Origin: Paenibacillus antarcticus | Lineage (GTDB): Bacteria; Bacillota; Bacilli; Paenibacillales; Paenibacillaceae | Length of the DNA stretch: 64,000 nt | Assembly (NCBI RefSeq): GCF_001637225.1 | Contig: NZ_LVJI01000024.1 | Span: forward strand, 62,001 to 126,000 | Reading direction: 5' to 3' | Shown: positions 52,344 through 61,784 of the stretch, one piece after another | Layout: the number at the start of each line of letters is the position of its first letter | Numbering within the stretch: the first letter of the stretch is position 1 | Program-made: the position numbers and the translations under genes | Notes under the pieces: model-generated | What the model saw: the letters and a program-made list of their open reading frames with translations, nothing else | Database searches by the model: none | What the model was told of the DNA's origin: nothing

Positions 52344-52903
52344 AGTTCTTTCTTAAAAAACGTGTGCTCATTCTTTTGTTTATGACGTTCGTATTGTTGT
52401 TATTCTTTAATAGTAATTGGATGTCTTGGTTTTATCCTATTCATTACAAAGAGGAAATCCAAATACAAGCTGAGGAATACGAGGTAGATCCATTTCTAAT
52501 TGCTGCTATTATTCGGGTAGAGTCTAATTTTAAGCCAGGAAAAGAGTCATCGAAGGGTGCACTTGGAATTATGCAACTTATGCCACGTACGGCGACTTGG
52601 GCTATGGAAATGGCCAAACTTCCTGAAGTGTCTCTAGAGCGGATCAAACACGAAGTAGGACCTAATATTCAACTGGGAGCATGGTATTATGCATCGCTTT
52701 CTAAGCAATTTGATGGCAATAAGGCATTAGCCATTGCCGCTTATAATGCAGGACCTGGTAATGTACGAAGTTGGATGGATAAGGGTCTATGGGATGGACA
52801 ACTTGAAACAGTTAAAGAAATTCCTATTGATCAGACTAGGCATTATGTACAACGTGTATTATATTATTATGATAAATATACAGATATCTACGATGAGTTC
52901 TAA
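52340..52903 (+). CDS. Membrane-anchored SLT-type lytic transglycosylase
   Basis: A 187-aa protein with an N-terminal membrane anchor (about 8-25) and a lysozyme-like SLT domain. The catalytic Glu lies in RVESNFKPGKESSKGALGIM; LMPRTATWA and AYNAGPGNVRSWM complete the signature. It cleaves peptidoglycan glycan strands with formation of anhydromuramic ends, acting outside the membrane. The ATG at 52340 overlaps the coaE stop, so it is translationally coupled. Confidence 0.93.
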   Translation: MKFFLKKRVLILLFMTFVLLLFFNSNWMSWFYPIHYKEEIQIQAEEYEVDPFLIAAIIRVESNFKPGKESSKGALGIMQLMPRTATWAMEMAKLPEVSLERIKHEVGPNIQLGAWYYASLSKQFDGNKALAIAAYNAGPGNVRSWMDKGLWDGQLETVKEIPIDQTRHYVQRVLYYYDKYTDIYDEF

Positions 52904-52917
52904 TGATGAACTAAAAG

Positions 52918-52953
52918 GAGTGTTGGTCCAGCTTCTCGCCGGTCCAACACTCC
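52918..52953 (-). terminator. Terminator between the transglycosylase and SASP genes
   Basis: GGAGTGTTGG (52918-52927) pairs with CCAACACTCC (52944-52953). The T-run is on the minus-strand side, so it chiefly serves the SASP gene but can act both ways. Confidence 0.85.
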
Positions 52954-52967
52954 ATAACTTCATCAGA

Positions 52968-53183
52968 CTAGCTGAATTGACCAGCTAATTGTTGTTCTGC
53001 AAGGGTTACCAAACGTTTAGTGATATATCCACCGATTGAACCGTTCTCATAAGAAGTCATGTTTCCTTGGTATCCATCTTGTGGAATGCTGATTCCAAGT
53101 TCCTGAGCAATTTCATATTTCATTTGTTCTAGGGCGCCTGTAGCTTTAGTAACAACTAAGTTATTGGAACTGTTGTTTGCCAT
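52968..53183 (-). CDS. Alpha/beta-type small acid-soluble spore protein
   Basis: A 71-aa DNA-binding spore protein that coats and protects spore DNA. The germination protease site lies in [10 protein letters not shown], and the family signatures [18 protein letters not shown] and LAEQQL are present. It starts with ATG behind a very strong GAGGAGGTGA. It is a lone minus-strand gene between coaE/transglycosylase and nrdR. Confidence 0.96.
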   Translation of the reverse strand: MANNSSNNLVVTKATGALEQMKYEIAQELGISIPQDGYQGNMTSYENGSIGGYITKRLVTLAEQQLAGQFS

Positions 53184-53213
53184 TGTCGTTCACCTCCTCG
53201 CTGTTTGTAAAAG

Positions 53214-53220
53214 TATTATG
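53214..53220 (-). promoter_or_regulatory. Candidate sigma-G -10 element of the SASP gene
   Basis: On the minus strand CATAATA fits the sigma-G/F -10 consensus about 30 bp before the SASP start. The -35 (GTTATGA region) is a poor match. Confidence 0.4.
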
Positions 53221-53319
53221 TGTTAAATTTGCAATCTTCATAACTTTTTGTAGGTGGAAATTTTTATGGAATAAATATTGCTTTACGAAAACTCATGTGA
53301 AAAGGGAAGTGCTAACACA

Positions 53320-53787
53320 ATGAAATGCCCATATTGTAGCTATGCGGGAACCAAGGTATTGGATTCACGCCCAGCTAATGAGAATAAGTCGATACGACGT
53401 AGGCGTGAATGTGAACAGTGTAGTCGAAGGTTCACAACGTTTGAAATGGTTGAGGAAGCACCTTTAATTGTGATTAAGAAGAGTGGTAATCGTGAAGAAT
53501 TTAGTCGTGACAAAGTCATGCGTGGATTAATTAGAGCTTGTGAGAAACGTCCAGTGTCTGTAGAACAATTTGACCTGATCGTCTCAGAAGTAGAGAAAGC
53601 ATTGCGTGATACAGCAGTAACCGAAGTGGATAGCCAACAAATCGGTGAATTGGTTATGGAGGAGTTATATCGGGTTGATGAAGTAGCATATGTGCGATTT
53701 GCTTCTGTATATCGTCAATTCAAGGACATTAACATGTTCATGAAGGAATTAAAGAATCTTTTATCCAAAAGTACAACAGGGGAATAA
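53320..53787 (+). CDS. nrdR: Transcriptional repressor NrdR
   Basis: A 155-aa repressor of ribonucleotide reductase genes. The zinc ribbon has CPYC at the N-terminus (Cys3, Cys6) and CEQC (Cys31, Cys34), with SRRFTTFE after it. An ATP-cone domain follows ([18 protein letters not shown] through [15 protein letters not shown]) that senses ATP/dATP. The ATG at 53320 gives the standard MKCPYC start; AAGGGAAG is the ribosome binding site. A longer frame from 53278 is unlikely. Confidence 0.96.
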   Translation: MKCPYCSYAGTKVLDSRPANENKSIRRRRECEQCSRRFTTFEMVEEAPLIVIKKSGNREEFSRDKVMRGLIRACEKRPVSVEQFDLIVSEVEKALRDTAVTEVDSQQIGELVMEELYRVDEVAYVRFASVYRQFKDINMFMKELKNLLSKSTTGE

Positions 53788-53850
53788 GGACAAATCTATT
53801 GACATAACATTCATTTTTTGATAAATTAATGATTGTTGTTGTATTCAAAT

Positions 53851-53926
53851 GGGGCCTTAGCTCAGCTGGGAGAGCGCATCGCTGGCAGTGATGAGGTCAG
53901 GGGTTCGATCCCCCTAGGCTCCACCA
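53851..53926 (+). tRNA. tRNA-Ala(GGC)
   Basis: A complete 76-nt cloverleaf with encoded CCA. The acceptor GGGGCCT/AGGCTCC contains the G3-T70 pair (G3:U70 in RNA) that marks alanine tRNAs. The anticodon loop CTGGCAG gives anticodon GGC. The D arm GCTCAGCTGGGAGAGC and T arm AGGGGTTCGATCCCCCT are canonical. Confidence 0.98.
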
Positions 53927-53939
53927 ACATTTTAAATTC

Positions 53940-53963
53940 AAACGGCAGAAATGCCGTTTTTTT
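53940..53963 (+). terminator. Terminator of tRNA-Ala
   Basis: AAACGGCA-GAAA-TGCCGTTT forms an 8-bp stem with a GAAA tetraloop, followed by a T-run. Confidence 0.95.
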
Positions 53964-54120
53964 GTTTCGATTGTTGTCATTTGACTCATGATAGGTGTAG
54001 ACAGTTTGTCGACACATCAAAGTGAAATAGATGATATGATATAAAGATGAATACATCCAAATGATTGTTAGGTTCCACGAGTTTAAATTGAAATAACATT
54101 ATAAAATTAGGAGTGGTAAT

Positions 54121-54426
54121 TTGAGAAGACAAAAACCAATGACACTAGAAGAGTTAATGAGCGATTTACAAGGTCAGAAAACGTTTCAAGAAGATCCAAA
54201 TCACATTTCATTAGAGAATTTGTTTAATGACGCGTTCATGAGTAAACATTCCAGTCACAAGAGTTTTGAAGATTTCTTGATCAAAGGGAACTTTCAAGTA
54301 AGGACAGAAGAAGATGTCAACAACATACCGGATGAACTTTTTGATCGTCATGTTGTTAGGGAGACTAAATTTGCTGATTGGAAATCAATGTTGGAAACGG
54401 CGAATTTGGAATACAAAAGTAAGTAA
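54121..54426 (+). CDS. Hypothetical 101-aa acidic protein
   Basis: I do not recognise this family. The protein is soluble, mixed-charge and probably helical, with MTLEELMSDLQGQKTFQED near the start, two FxDF/FxxF-like segments (LFNDAFM, FEDFLIKG), and NNIPDELFDRHVV and ADWKSMLETA later. No membrane segment or cysteine is present. It starts with TTG behind a good AGGAGTGG and is followed by an exceptionally long-stem terminator, so expression is well supported. The neighbours give no functional hint. Confidence 0.7.
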   Translation: MRRQKPMTLEELMSDLQGQKTFQEDPNHISLENLFNDAFMSKHSSHKSFEDFLIKGNFQVRTEEDVNNIPDELFDRHVVRETKFADWKSMLETANLEYKSK

Positions 54427-54461
54427 TGTGTAACCAGACTGGATATGATAACAAGGATATG

Positions 54462-54511
54462 AAATACTGTCAATTTTTTAGCTATAGCTAAAAAATGGCA
54501 GTATTTTTTTT
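54462..54511 (+). terminator. Very long-stem terminator after the 101-aa gene
   Basis: A stem of about 20 bp (AAATACTG..., TTTTTTAGCT with AGCTAAAAAA..., CAGTATTT) has a small bulge and is followed by Ts. Confidence 0.9.
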
Positions 54512-54625
54512 AGTACAATATAGGTAATTCGTATGACTAATAATATCTTTTTTGATTTATTTTTCCAAACCCAGTACTATAGTATTACATTGTTATATAC
54601 ATTACTTGGATGTGGAGCGGAAAAT

Positions 54626-56407
54626 ATGGGGAAAGTTACACGTACAGCTTTACGATTAACCATTCGGAAGAAACTGCTCATGATGTCATTAACATTACTG
54701 ATTCTTCCTGTATTGGTATTAGGGGCTGTTGCTTATCAGATTTCAGTCAAAGAAACAAATGCTCTAATTGAGAGTAAATTGAGTTCAAGCGTAAACCTAG
54801 CATTAGCATTGATTGAGAATTTAGAAAAATCAGTTAAATCGGGGTTGTTGACAGAAGTAGAAGCACAAGAACAGGTACGCACCTTGCTTCTTGGAGCTAG
54901 AGATGAGGACGGTACTCGTCCAATTAATAAATCTATCGATTTGGGTACAAATGGATACTTCTTTATATTAGATGATAAAGGAAAACTACTCGCTCATCCT
55001 AAACTTGAGGGAGAAAATATCTGGGATAAACAAACATCCAACGGCACGTATTACATACAGGATTTGATTAAAGCAGCATTAGACGGTGGTGGGGCTACTT
55101 ACTACAAATGGCCATTACCAATATCGGACAATAAATCTAACAATCAGGAAGGCGAAGCGCTGAAAATATCGTACGCCAAACTTTCCCCCACCTGGGGATG
55201 GGTCGTTGCGTCGGGCTCCTACATGAAAGATTATAACACCGGTCAACAGAACATTCTTCAGAGTATCATAACAACATTGATCATATGCGTTGTTATCGGA
55301 GTAGCAGTAATACTCTTATTTTCCCAACATATCTCAAAGCCAATTATACGTATAGCAAGAGAAGCTGAACGAATAGCACAAGGTGACCTAAGTGGTGATG
55401 AGATCATTGTACACAATCGGGATGAGATCGGACAACTGGGCAGTTCCTTTAATCAATTATCCAGAAATATTAGGAAATTAGTAGAGAATTTAAGTTTAAG
55501 CTCGAATAGTTTGGCTTCCTCATCTAAACAGTTGTCATCCACATTAGGTGAAACAACAGGGGCAATCTATCAGACTTCAACGTCAATTGCGGATGTGGCT
55601 AACAATAATGAGATACAGGCTATTTCTGCGCAAGAGACTTCCCGGTCGATAGAAGAGATGGTAGAAGGAATCCAACGAGTAGCTGAAGCTTCCTCACATG
55701 CATATCAATTATCTGTCTTAACGCTCAAAGAAGCTGATACTGGCAATGGCCTTCTTATTAATACTTCTCTGCAAATGAAAGCAGTAAGTGATTCTATAGA
55801 TAACTTAAGTATTGCTGTTACAGAACTAAATGATCAATCCGAACAAATAGAAACAATCGTTAGTACGATCAAAGGAATATCTGAACAAACAAATTTATTA
55901 GCTCTTAATGCGGCATTTGAAGCAGCCCGATCAGGGGAGCATGGCAAGGGTTTTGGAGTAGTTGCTAGTGAAGTTCGTAAGTTAGCTGGACAAACTAGTG
56001 AAGCGGCAGAGCAGGTTTCTGCGATGATTGAAGAGATCAGACAGAGTATTGGCAAAGCCCATCTATCTATGAGTAAAGGCCAAAACGAGGTTGCGGCAGG
56101 TGTTCGATCTATTGATGAGACAGGGAAGGCATTTGAGCGTATAGTGGAAGCTACCCGGACAATCGTAGATCAAGTGAAAGATTCAACGTCGGCCGCACAT
56201 CAGATGTCCGCAAGCTCTGAACAAATATCTGCTTCAGTTATTGAGGTCGAGCAAGTTTCACTTCACTCTGCAGCTGCTGCACAGAGCGTTTCTGCAAGCG
56301 TTGAGGAACAGCTTGCATCTATGGAGGAAATTGCATCTTCTGCTGCCAAGTTACGAGATATGTCTGATGAGATGCGTACAGTAGTAAATCGGTTTAAGAT
56401 GGGATAG
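54626..56407 (+). CDS. Methyl-accepting chemotaxis protein with Cache sensor
   Basis: A 593-aa chemoreceptor. It has a membrane segment at about 17-40 and an extracellular Cache-type sensor (about 45-235) with [17 protein letters not shown] and [15 protein letters not shown] second segment lies at about 240-262, HAMP at about 263-320, and a long signalling coiled coil reaches the C-terminus. The CheA/CheW-binding hairpin is [20 protein letters not shown]. Single-Cache receptors of this type often bind small carboxylates; the ligand here is unknown. I start at the ATG at 54626 because the protein then begins with a normal basic segment before the membrane helix; the longer frame (from 54533) adds 31 residues over the terminator region. 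Confidence 0.92.
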   Translation: MGKVTRTALRLTIRKKLLMMSLTLLILPVLVLGAVAYQISVKETNALIESKLSSSVNLALALIENLEKSVKSGLLTEVEAQEQVRTLLLGARDEDGTRPINKSIDLGTNGYFFILDDKGKLLAHPKLEGENIWDKQTSNGTYYIQDLIKAALDGGGATYYKWPLPISDNKSNNQEGEALKISYAKLSPTWGWVVASGSYMKDYNTGQQNILQSIITTLIICVVIGVAVILLFSQHISKPIIRIAREAERIAQGDLSGDEIIVHNRDEIGQLGSSFNQLSRNIRKLVENLSLSSNSLASSSKQLSSTLGETTGAIYQTSTSIADVANNNEIQAISAQETSRSIEEMVEGIQRVAEASSHAYQLSVLTLKEADTGNGLLINTSLQMKAVSDSIDNLSIAVTELNDQSEQIETIVSTIKGISEQTNLLALNAAFEAARSGEHGKGFGVVASEVRKLAGQTSEAAEQVSAMIEEIRQSIGKAHLSMSKGQNEVAAGVRSIDETGKAFERIVEATRTIVDQVKDSTSAAHQMSASSEQISASVIEVEQVSLHSAAAAQSVSASVEEQLASMEEIASSAAKLRDMSDEMRTVVNRFKMG

Positions 56408-56471
56408 AATGCTACTCTTCTGAAATTATTTTGATTATTAGGAAAAACGAATATCTTTTGTATTAAACAAT

Positions 56472-56508
56472 AACAAAGCCTGACGGCGAATGCTCGTCAG
56501 GCTTTGTT
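56472..56508. terminator. Bidirectional terminator between the chemoreceptor and GH8 genes
   Basis: AACAAAGCCTGACG (56472-56485) pairs with CGTCAGGCTTTGTT (56495-56508) between convergent genes. Confidence 0.9.
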
Positions 56509-56521
56509 CACTTGTTAACGA

Positions 56522-58501
56522 TTAAGAACCACCATACACTTCAAAATCAAAAAGTGAATATCCGTATGCTGTGCCTCTGGTTACGCCAAGTACTCTTACA
56601 TATCTTCCGGTCTTTGGAGTTGTGAACGTAATATCATCAATTGCGCCATTACCGGTTGTTGTCGTATAAGCATCTGTCCAAGTGGTTGTGTCGTTGGAAA
56701 CCTGGATTTTGTAACCTTTAGCATAAGCATCTTCCCAGTTTAATTTTACCCGGTACACGCTTTGGGTCACGGTAAGATCTACATAGATCCACTCGTTATT
56801 ATTTCCTTCAATACTTGCCCATCTTGTTGATGAGTTGCCGTCAGTGGCTTTGGAAGCTTCGAGTCCTGCTTCTTCTACTGAACTAGCTACAGCTGTTTTG
56901 CCAAGTGCGAGGTTCGTGCCTGTTGTTGGCGTTGAACTTGTTGTAGCAGTTACAATACTACTATTAGCTGAAAGATTCCCAGCGGCATCAACTGCTTTCA
57001 CTTTATAACTATATGCTGTGGATGCAGTTAAGCCTGTATCATTGAAGGTGGTACCTGTTGGAGTGCCAACTTGAGTGCTACCGCGGAATACTTGATATCC
57101 GACAACACCGACATTATCCGTCGAAGCTGTCCAGCTTAAATTGATTTGATTGCTTGATACAACTGTTGTAGTCAGGTTAGAAGGAGTTGTAGGTGCTTGT
57201 GTATCCGGTGTTGGTGTTACGCTTCCAGCCGTTGGTATCCACCAATTCCCTGAAATGAAGAGCATATTAAGCAAGTTGAAGGAATCGCTGAAATATCCCT
57301 CTTTCTTGTTCTTCATCCAGTCCCAACCCGAATTCACCCATGCTTGATGAGCGCTGTTTGTTGTTGCTGCTGATATAAATGGTGATACGAACACGGCAGT
57401 GGCATATGATCCTCTTGCCGTACCATTCAATTGATATCCGTCTTTAATGTTACCTGGCGTTCCAGTTGTCTTACCTTTAATCCATACCGCCATTTTGTTA
57501 GCAATATCCCGGCCTCTAGTGTCTCCGTAAAAAGCATAGTCCATTACAATTCTTAATGGAACCCGGCTTGCATTGTAGTTATATTCGTTATCATACGTAT
57601 CCTCCAAGAAATTGGATGGAGCTGGTTTAGGAGGATTGTTAATAACAAAGTCAGAGATTAGACCTGTAGTAGATGAGTAAGTTGTTGAGAATTGACCGTA
57701 AACGTTATACAAGTTATTGATGACATCTAACCATACTTGATCTCCTGTAACTTCATTGAAAGCTCTTAAGTGGGAGAGCATCCAATCGGATGGACGCGTG
57801 TTTAATGTGTTTTTCTCATCCCAATCTCCAAGATTAAGCCTATTATTTGTTGTCACATTGCTTACTTTAATTCCATTGGTAATCATTTTTTTGGCTTCTG
57901 CCAAATAGTTAATCGTACCAGCCGATCCCCATTGACGATCTGCAAGAATCAAGGAATAAGCGATATCTAAATCACCGTCGGTAGCTGAGTCGAAATGACC
58001 TTGGGCACTACTGCTATCCGCAACAATCCAACCCATTAGATTAGGATTCACACTACTTTTGAAAGCTCTTGCTGTTTTGAATAAGCCGTCATAAATTGTT
58101 TTGGCATTAGAATCGTATCCAGCCATCAGAGCGGTGATGACCATTCCATATCCTTGACCTTCTGAAGTTCCAAGCCCAGTATAGCCTTCAGTATCACCAG
58201 TGCTATCGCCCTTCACATAATAACCACCAGGTAGCGAGGATAAGTTATTTTTTAAGTATTTTCCTTTCCAATAGTCATAATAACTTGAGACTGCGCTGTT
58301 CAAAGCTGTCTGGGTTACATGGTTAGGCTTAATTATGCCGGGATAACTGACTTGCTGAGGAAACGGTTTTAGTTCTCCTGCAGCGTGAGCTTTCGATTGA
58401 AATGGAGCAGGCGCACCCAGTAGTGTCATAAGCATTGTTAGACAGAGAAGAACCAGACCCGTTAATTTCATCATCTTTTTGTTCGATTTTAAAGTGTACA
58501 A
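56522..58501 (-). CDS. Secreted GH8 glucanase/chitosanase with FN3 and F5/8C domains
   Basis: A 659-aa secreted enzyme. A signal peptide with cleavage near AHA-A (about residue 40) precedes a family 8 glycoside hydrolase domain (about 45-430). The proton donor is Glu114 in GTSEGQGYGM, and TDGDLDIAYSL (175-185) holds the conserved Asp residues. The Glu-containing LEDTYDNEYNYNASRVPLRI (299-318) lies where the subfamily with chitosanase activity has its second catalytic Glu. An FN3 domain (about 435-525) and a discoidin/F5-8 type C carbohydrate-binding domain (about 530-659) follow, as in Paenibacillus chitosanase-glucanases. It hydrolyses chitosan and/or beta-1,4 or mixed glucans outside the cell. 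It starts with TTG behind AAAGGAGG. Palindromic operators lie upstream. Confidence 0.92.
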   Translation of the reverse strand: MYTLKSNKKMMKLTGLVLLCLTMLMTLLGAPAPFQSKAHAAGELKPFPQQVSYPGIIKPNHVTQTALNSAVSSYYDYWKGKYLKNNLSSLPGGYYVKGDSTGDTEGYTGLGTSEGQGYGMVITALMAGYDSNAKTIYDGLFKTARAFKSSVNPNLMGWIVADSSSAQGHFDSATDGDLDIAYSLILADRQWGSAGTINYLAEAKKMITNGIKVSNVTTNNRLNLGDWDEKNTLNTRPSDWMLSHLRAFNEVTGDQVWLDVINNLYNVYGQFSTTYSSTTGLISDFVINNPPKPAPSNFLEDTYDNEYNYNASRVPLRIVMDYAFYGDTRGRDIANKMAVWIKGKTTGTPGNIKDGYQLNGTARGSYATAVFVSPFISAATTNSAHQAWVNSGWDWMKNKKEGYFSDSFNLLNMLFISGNWWIPTAGSVTPTPDTQAPTTPSNLTTTVVSSNQINLSWTASTDNVGVVGYQVFRGSTQVGTPTGTTFNDTGLTASTAYSYKVKAVDAAGNLSANSSIVTATTSSTPTTGTNLALGKTAVASSVEEAGLEASKATDGNSSTRWASIEGNNNEWIYVDLTVTQSVYRVKLNWEDAYAKGYKIQVSNDTTTWTDAYTTTTGNGAIDDITFTTPKTGRYVRVLGVTRGTAYGYSLFDFEVYGGS

Positions 58502-58583
58502 TTAAAATTCCTCCTTTAAATTATAATCTAACAAACCTCGACGCTATCACGGCCTCCTTTCCATATAATAGACATACAATAAA

Positions 58584-58597
58584 TTAAAGCGCTTTAA
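58584..58597. promoter_or_regulatory. Perfect 14-bp palindrome, LacI-type operator candidate 1 for the GH8 gene
   Basis: TTAAAGCGCTTTAA is a perfect palindrome with the central CG typical of LacI/GalR-family (including cre-like) operators. It lies about 85 bp upstream of the GH8 start and close to a candidate -10 (minus-strand TATTAT), so a bound repressor could block the promoter. Confidence 0.6.
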
Positions 58598-58623
58598 CTT
58601 TTGGACAGAAACCAATATAATAT

Positions 58624-58631
58624 AAGCGCTT
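58624..58631. promoter_or_regulatory. Operator candidate 2 for the GH8 gene
   Basis: AAGCGCTT repeats the core of operator 1 with the same right flank (TAACTTT.GG in both), offset by about 37 bp, roughly 3.5 helical turns. The paired arrangement suggests cooperative repressor binding. Confidence 0.5.
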
Positions 58632-58764
58632 TAACTTTGGGGTTATATAAAAAGTAATTTAGAAGAAACTAAAGGTGCATGACGTGCCACCGCTAGATCA
58701 ACTAGGTTACTTTTAGCCCTTAATTCTAGACGTAAATGTTGCTACTTTCTTCATAATGAATTTA

Positions 58765-58783
58765 ACATACAAATTTTGTATGT
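58765..58783. promoter_or_regulatory. Perfect 19-bp inverted repeat upstream of the MalT/LuxR-type gene
   Basis: ACATACAAA-T-TTTGTATGT is a perfect 9-bp inverted repeat around one base, 85 bp before the regulator start. A half-site ACATACAA occurs at 58572-58579 next to the GH8 operators. Apart from these sites and the GH8 operators, I see no gene in 58502-58867. Confidence 0.55.
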
Positions 58784-58867
58784 GTCTACAGTTATTTCTT
58801 TTTTAATTGAATAAATTATCTCGACTCTTTGTTGACGGTTAAGTCCAGCGATCATTATAATTCTTCT

Positions 58868-61543
58868 ATGACTATTCCAATTATTTCTACTAAATTATAT
58901 ATCCCCCCACCTCGGCCAAACCTTGTGATCCGCTCCCACCTGATCGAGCAACTAAACGAAGGGCTACACGGTAGACTAACCCTTATCTCTGCTCCTGCGG
59001 GCTTTGGTAAAACGACGTTAATCAGTGAATGGGCTGCGGGTTGTGATCGACCCGTCGCTTGGCTATCGATGGACGAAGGCGATAATGATCCGGCATGTTT
59101 GCTAACATACTTAGTCGCATCTCTGCAGACGATTGTAACGAATATTGGAAATGGTGTGTTGGGTTTGCTACAGTCCCCTCAACCGCTACCAATCGAATCG
59201 ATTCTAACAGTCCTGCTCAATGAAATCACCACTATGCCGGATCCTTTTATTCTTATCCTTGATGATTACCATGTTATTAATGCCGAATCGATAGATAATG
59301 CTATCGCCTTAATACTCGAGCGAATGCCGCCACAGATGCATTTGGTCATCGCTACCCGTGAAGATCCACGGTTACCTATGGCCAAGTTACGCTCCCGAAA
59401 CCAATTGACTGAAGTGCGAGCCACAGACTTGCGGTTTGATTCCTTTGAAGCAACTGAATTTCTGGGTCCAATAATGGGATTAACCCTTTCATCGGAAGAC
59501 ATCGACATGCTTGAATCCCGAACAGAAGGTTGGATTGCTGGCCTCCAATTAGCTGCTCTTTCGCTGAGGGGACATAAAGATGCTTCCACGTTTATCAAAT
59601 CATTCACGGGCAGCCATCATTTCGTGGCAGACTATCTGGTTGAAGAAGTATTGCAACAGCAGTCCACGAATATCCAGACTTTTTTGTTGTATACATCTGT
59701 TCTTGACCGATTGTGCGGTCCTCTTTGTGATATGGTTCTTCTTACTGGCGTAGGAGGGAACTTCGCTCCCTCATCTTCAGGGCAAGAAATCTTAGAATAT
59801 CTCGAACGCAATAACTTGTTCATCGTCCCATTGGACAATGAGAGACGCTGGTATCGCTATCACCATCTCTTTGCTGATTTATTGCGGCAACGATTACGTC
59901 AGAGTATCAACTCTTCTTTAGGGGATGAAGGTCGTGTTGTAGCCGAATTAAATATACGTGCAAGTACATGGTATGAAGACAATGGACTGGATATTGAAGC
60001 TTTTAATCATGCTGTTATTGCCAATGATATTCATCGAGGGGTTCGTTTGATAGAGGGTGAGGGAATGCCCTTGTTCTTTCGTGGTGCGGTGATCCCTGTA
60101 ATGAATTGGCTGACTTCAATGTCACAAGAGGAAATGGATGCAAGTCCTTCGTTGTGGGTAATGTTCGCATCTTCATTGCTGTTGGTAGGCCAATTAACTG
60201 GTGTTGAAATGAAACTGCAAGCTGCTGAAAAGGCCCTGCACAGTGCCGAACGTGACGAGAAGACGAGCGATCTTATTGGACATATTGCCTCCATACGTGC
60301 AACGCTTGCTGTCAGTAAACATCAGGCAGAAACGATCATTGCAGAGTCGCGCCTTGCTCTGGCAAACTTACACCCAGACAACTTGCCTGTTCGTACAGCC
60401 ACTATCTGGGCGCTAGGGTATGCTTATGAGCTTCAGGGGGATCGCACTGCAGCGTGGAAGGCTTATACCGAAGCATTATCGATCAGTCAATTGATTGGGC
60501 ATGTCATGATCACCATTATGGCTACACTCGGACTAGGGAAAATACAGGAAGCTGAAAACCAGCTTTATGTTGCGGCTGAGACTTATCGGGTTGTTCTCAA
60601 ATTAGCAGGTGATCCACCGATGCCAGTTGCTTGCGAAGCGCACTTAGGCTTAGCTCGTATAATGTATGAATGGAACGACCTAGATGACGCTTTGCAACAA
60701 GGATTACAGAGCGTCAACCTGGCACAGCTTTTAGAACAAACGGATAGAGTTGTTGCAGGTGAGGTAGTTATCGCAAGGATAAAGCTTGCCCAGGGGGAGG
60801 AAAGAGAAGCGACCTCTATATTAGTTAAGGCTGACCATTTCGCGCGCCAGAATAATTTCGTGAATCAGATACCCTATATTGCAGATGCGCAGGTACTTGC
60901 ATTGCTGTACAAGGGAAATCTTGCGGAAGCGGCTGATGTGGCAGAGAAGCATAAACGTTCCTTCAGCCAAGCCAAGGTACATCTTGCACAAGGAAACATG
61001 CAAACGGCATTGTCTATACTTGAAACATTACGAATGCAGGTGGAAGAAAAGGATCTGAAGGATGAACAACTGAAAATATTAGTTCTAATGGCAGTTACTT
61101 TACACGCAATTGGGGCAAAGGTGAAATCTATACAGATATTGAAAAATACTCTGATGATATCACAACCCGGTGGGTTCATTCGGATATTTATCAACGAAGG
61201 TATTCTGATGGATAGATTGTTGCGTGAAGTGGCTACACTCGGAGTTATGCCGGACTATGTAGGTAAGATATTACCTGAATTTCAAGCAGAGAAAATAAAA
61301 AGTGAAGTCAAAGCCGGTTATCCATTTATCCAAGCTACAAAGTCTCATATTGAGCCATTAACCGGGCGAGAGTTAGAAGTACTACATCTCATTGCCCAGG
61401 GATTATCGAATCGTGAGATTAGTGAGAAATTATTTCTTGCTCTAAGTACGGTTAAAGGGCATAATCAGATTATTTTTGAAAAACTACAGGTAACAAGACG
61501 TACTGAAGCTGTAGCGTGTGCTCGCAAGTGGGGTCTGTTGTAA
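58868..61543 (+). CDS. MalT/LuxR-type ATP-dependent transcriptional regulator
   Basis: An 891-aa STAND-class regulator. The N-terminus IPIISTKLYIPPPRP is typical. The P-loop is SAPAGFGKTTL (Lys48), with Walker B ILILDDYHV and the sensor ATREDPRLPMAKLR. A winged region is followed by a long helical TPR-like domain (about 400-800). The C-terminal LuxR helix-turn-helix is LTGRELEVLHLIAQGLSNRE through STVKGHNQIIFEKLQ. Such proteins bind an inducer and ATP, oligomerise and activate transcription. I start at the ATG at 58868 by family similarity; no convincing ribosome binding site is visible for it or for the TTG at 58829. It is divergent from the GH8 gene. Confidence 0.88.
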   Translation: MTIPIISTKLYIPPPRPNLVIRSHLIEQLNEGLHGRLTLISAPAGFGKTTLISEWAAGCDRPVAWLSMDEGDNDPACLLTYLVASLQTIVTNIGNGVLGLLQSPQPLPIESILTVLLNEITTMPDPFILILDDYHVINAESIDNAIALILERMPPQMHLVIATREDPRLPMAKLRSRNQLTEVRATDLRFDSFEATEFLGPIMGLTLSSEDIDMLESRTEGWIAGLQLAALSLRGHKDASTFIKSFTGSHHFVADYLVEEVLQQQSTNIQTFLLYTSVLDRLCGPLCDMVLLTGVGGNFAPSSSGQEILEYLERNNLFIVPLDNERRWYRYHHLFADLLRQRLRQSINSSLGDEGRVVAELNIRASTWYEDNGLDIEAFNHAVIANDIHRGVRLIEGEGMPLFFRGAVIPVMNWLTSMSQEEMDASPSLWVMFASSLLLVGQLTGVEMKLQAAEKALHSAERDEKTSDLIGHIASIRATLAVSKHQAETIIAESRLALANLHPDNLPVRTATIWALGYAYELQGDRTAAWKAYTEALSISQLIGHVMITIMATLGLGKIQEAENQLYVAAETYRVVLKLAGDPPMPVACEAHLGLARIMYEWNDLDDALQQGLQSVNLAQLLEQTDRVVAGEVVIARIKLAQGEEREATSILVKADHFARQNNFVNQIPYIADAQVLALLYKGNLAEAADVAEKHKRSFSQAKVHLAQGNMQTALSILETLRMQVEEKDLKDEQLKILVLMAVTLHAIGAKVKSIQILKNTLMISQPGGFIRIFINEGILMDRLLREVATLGVMPDYVGKILPEFQAEKIKSEVKAGYPFIQATKSHIEPLTGRELEVLHLIAQGLSNREISEKLFLALSTVKGHNQIIFEKLQVTRRTEAVACARKWGLL

Positions 61544-61686
61544 GCCTCCTAAGTAAGTAGCTCTCAAAAGTTGAATTGGTGAAATCTTTGGAAGACTGCT
61601 GATCAGGCTATTAATTACACGACTGAGGATTTCACAATGAAAAGCTAGCGTTATGATATCATTTTGAACGGATACATCAACTAAGA

Positions 61687-61731
61687 TCTTGTGAGTGTGG
61701 TTGATGTATTATTTGTGAGTTATTTGTGAGT
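61687..61731 (+). repeat. 11-bp tandem direct repeats upstream of the hybrid kinase gene
   Basis: TATTTGTGAGT occurs twice in tandem without spacing (61710-61720 and 61721-61731), and TTGTGAGT occurs a third time at 61689-61696. A GTTGATGTAT/ATACATCAAC inverted repeat (61672-61681 and 61700-61709) is interleaved. The repeats end about 54 bp before the kinase start and could be regulator binding sites. Confidence 0.45.
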
Positions 61732-61784
61732 GTGAAATGATACGATTTGATAGAATCTAATTTCACTATAAAAGGGCGATATAT

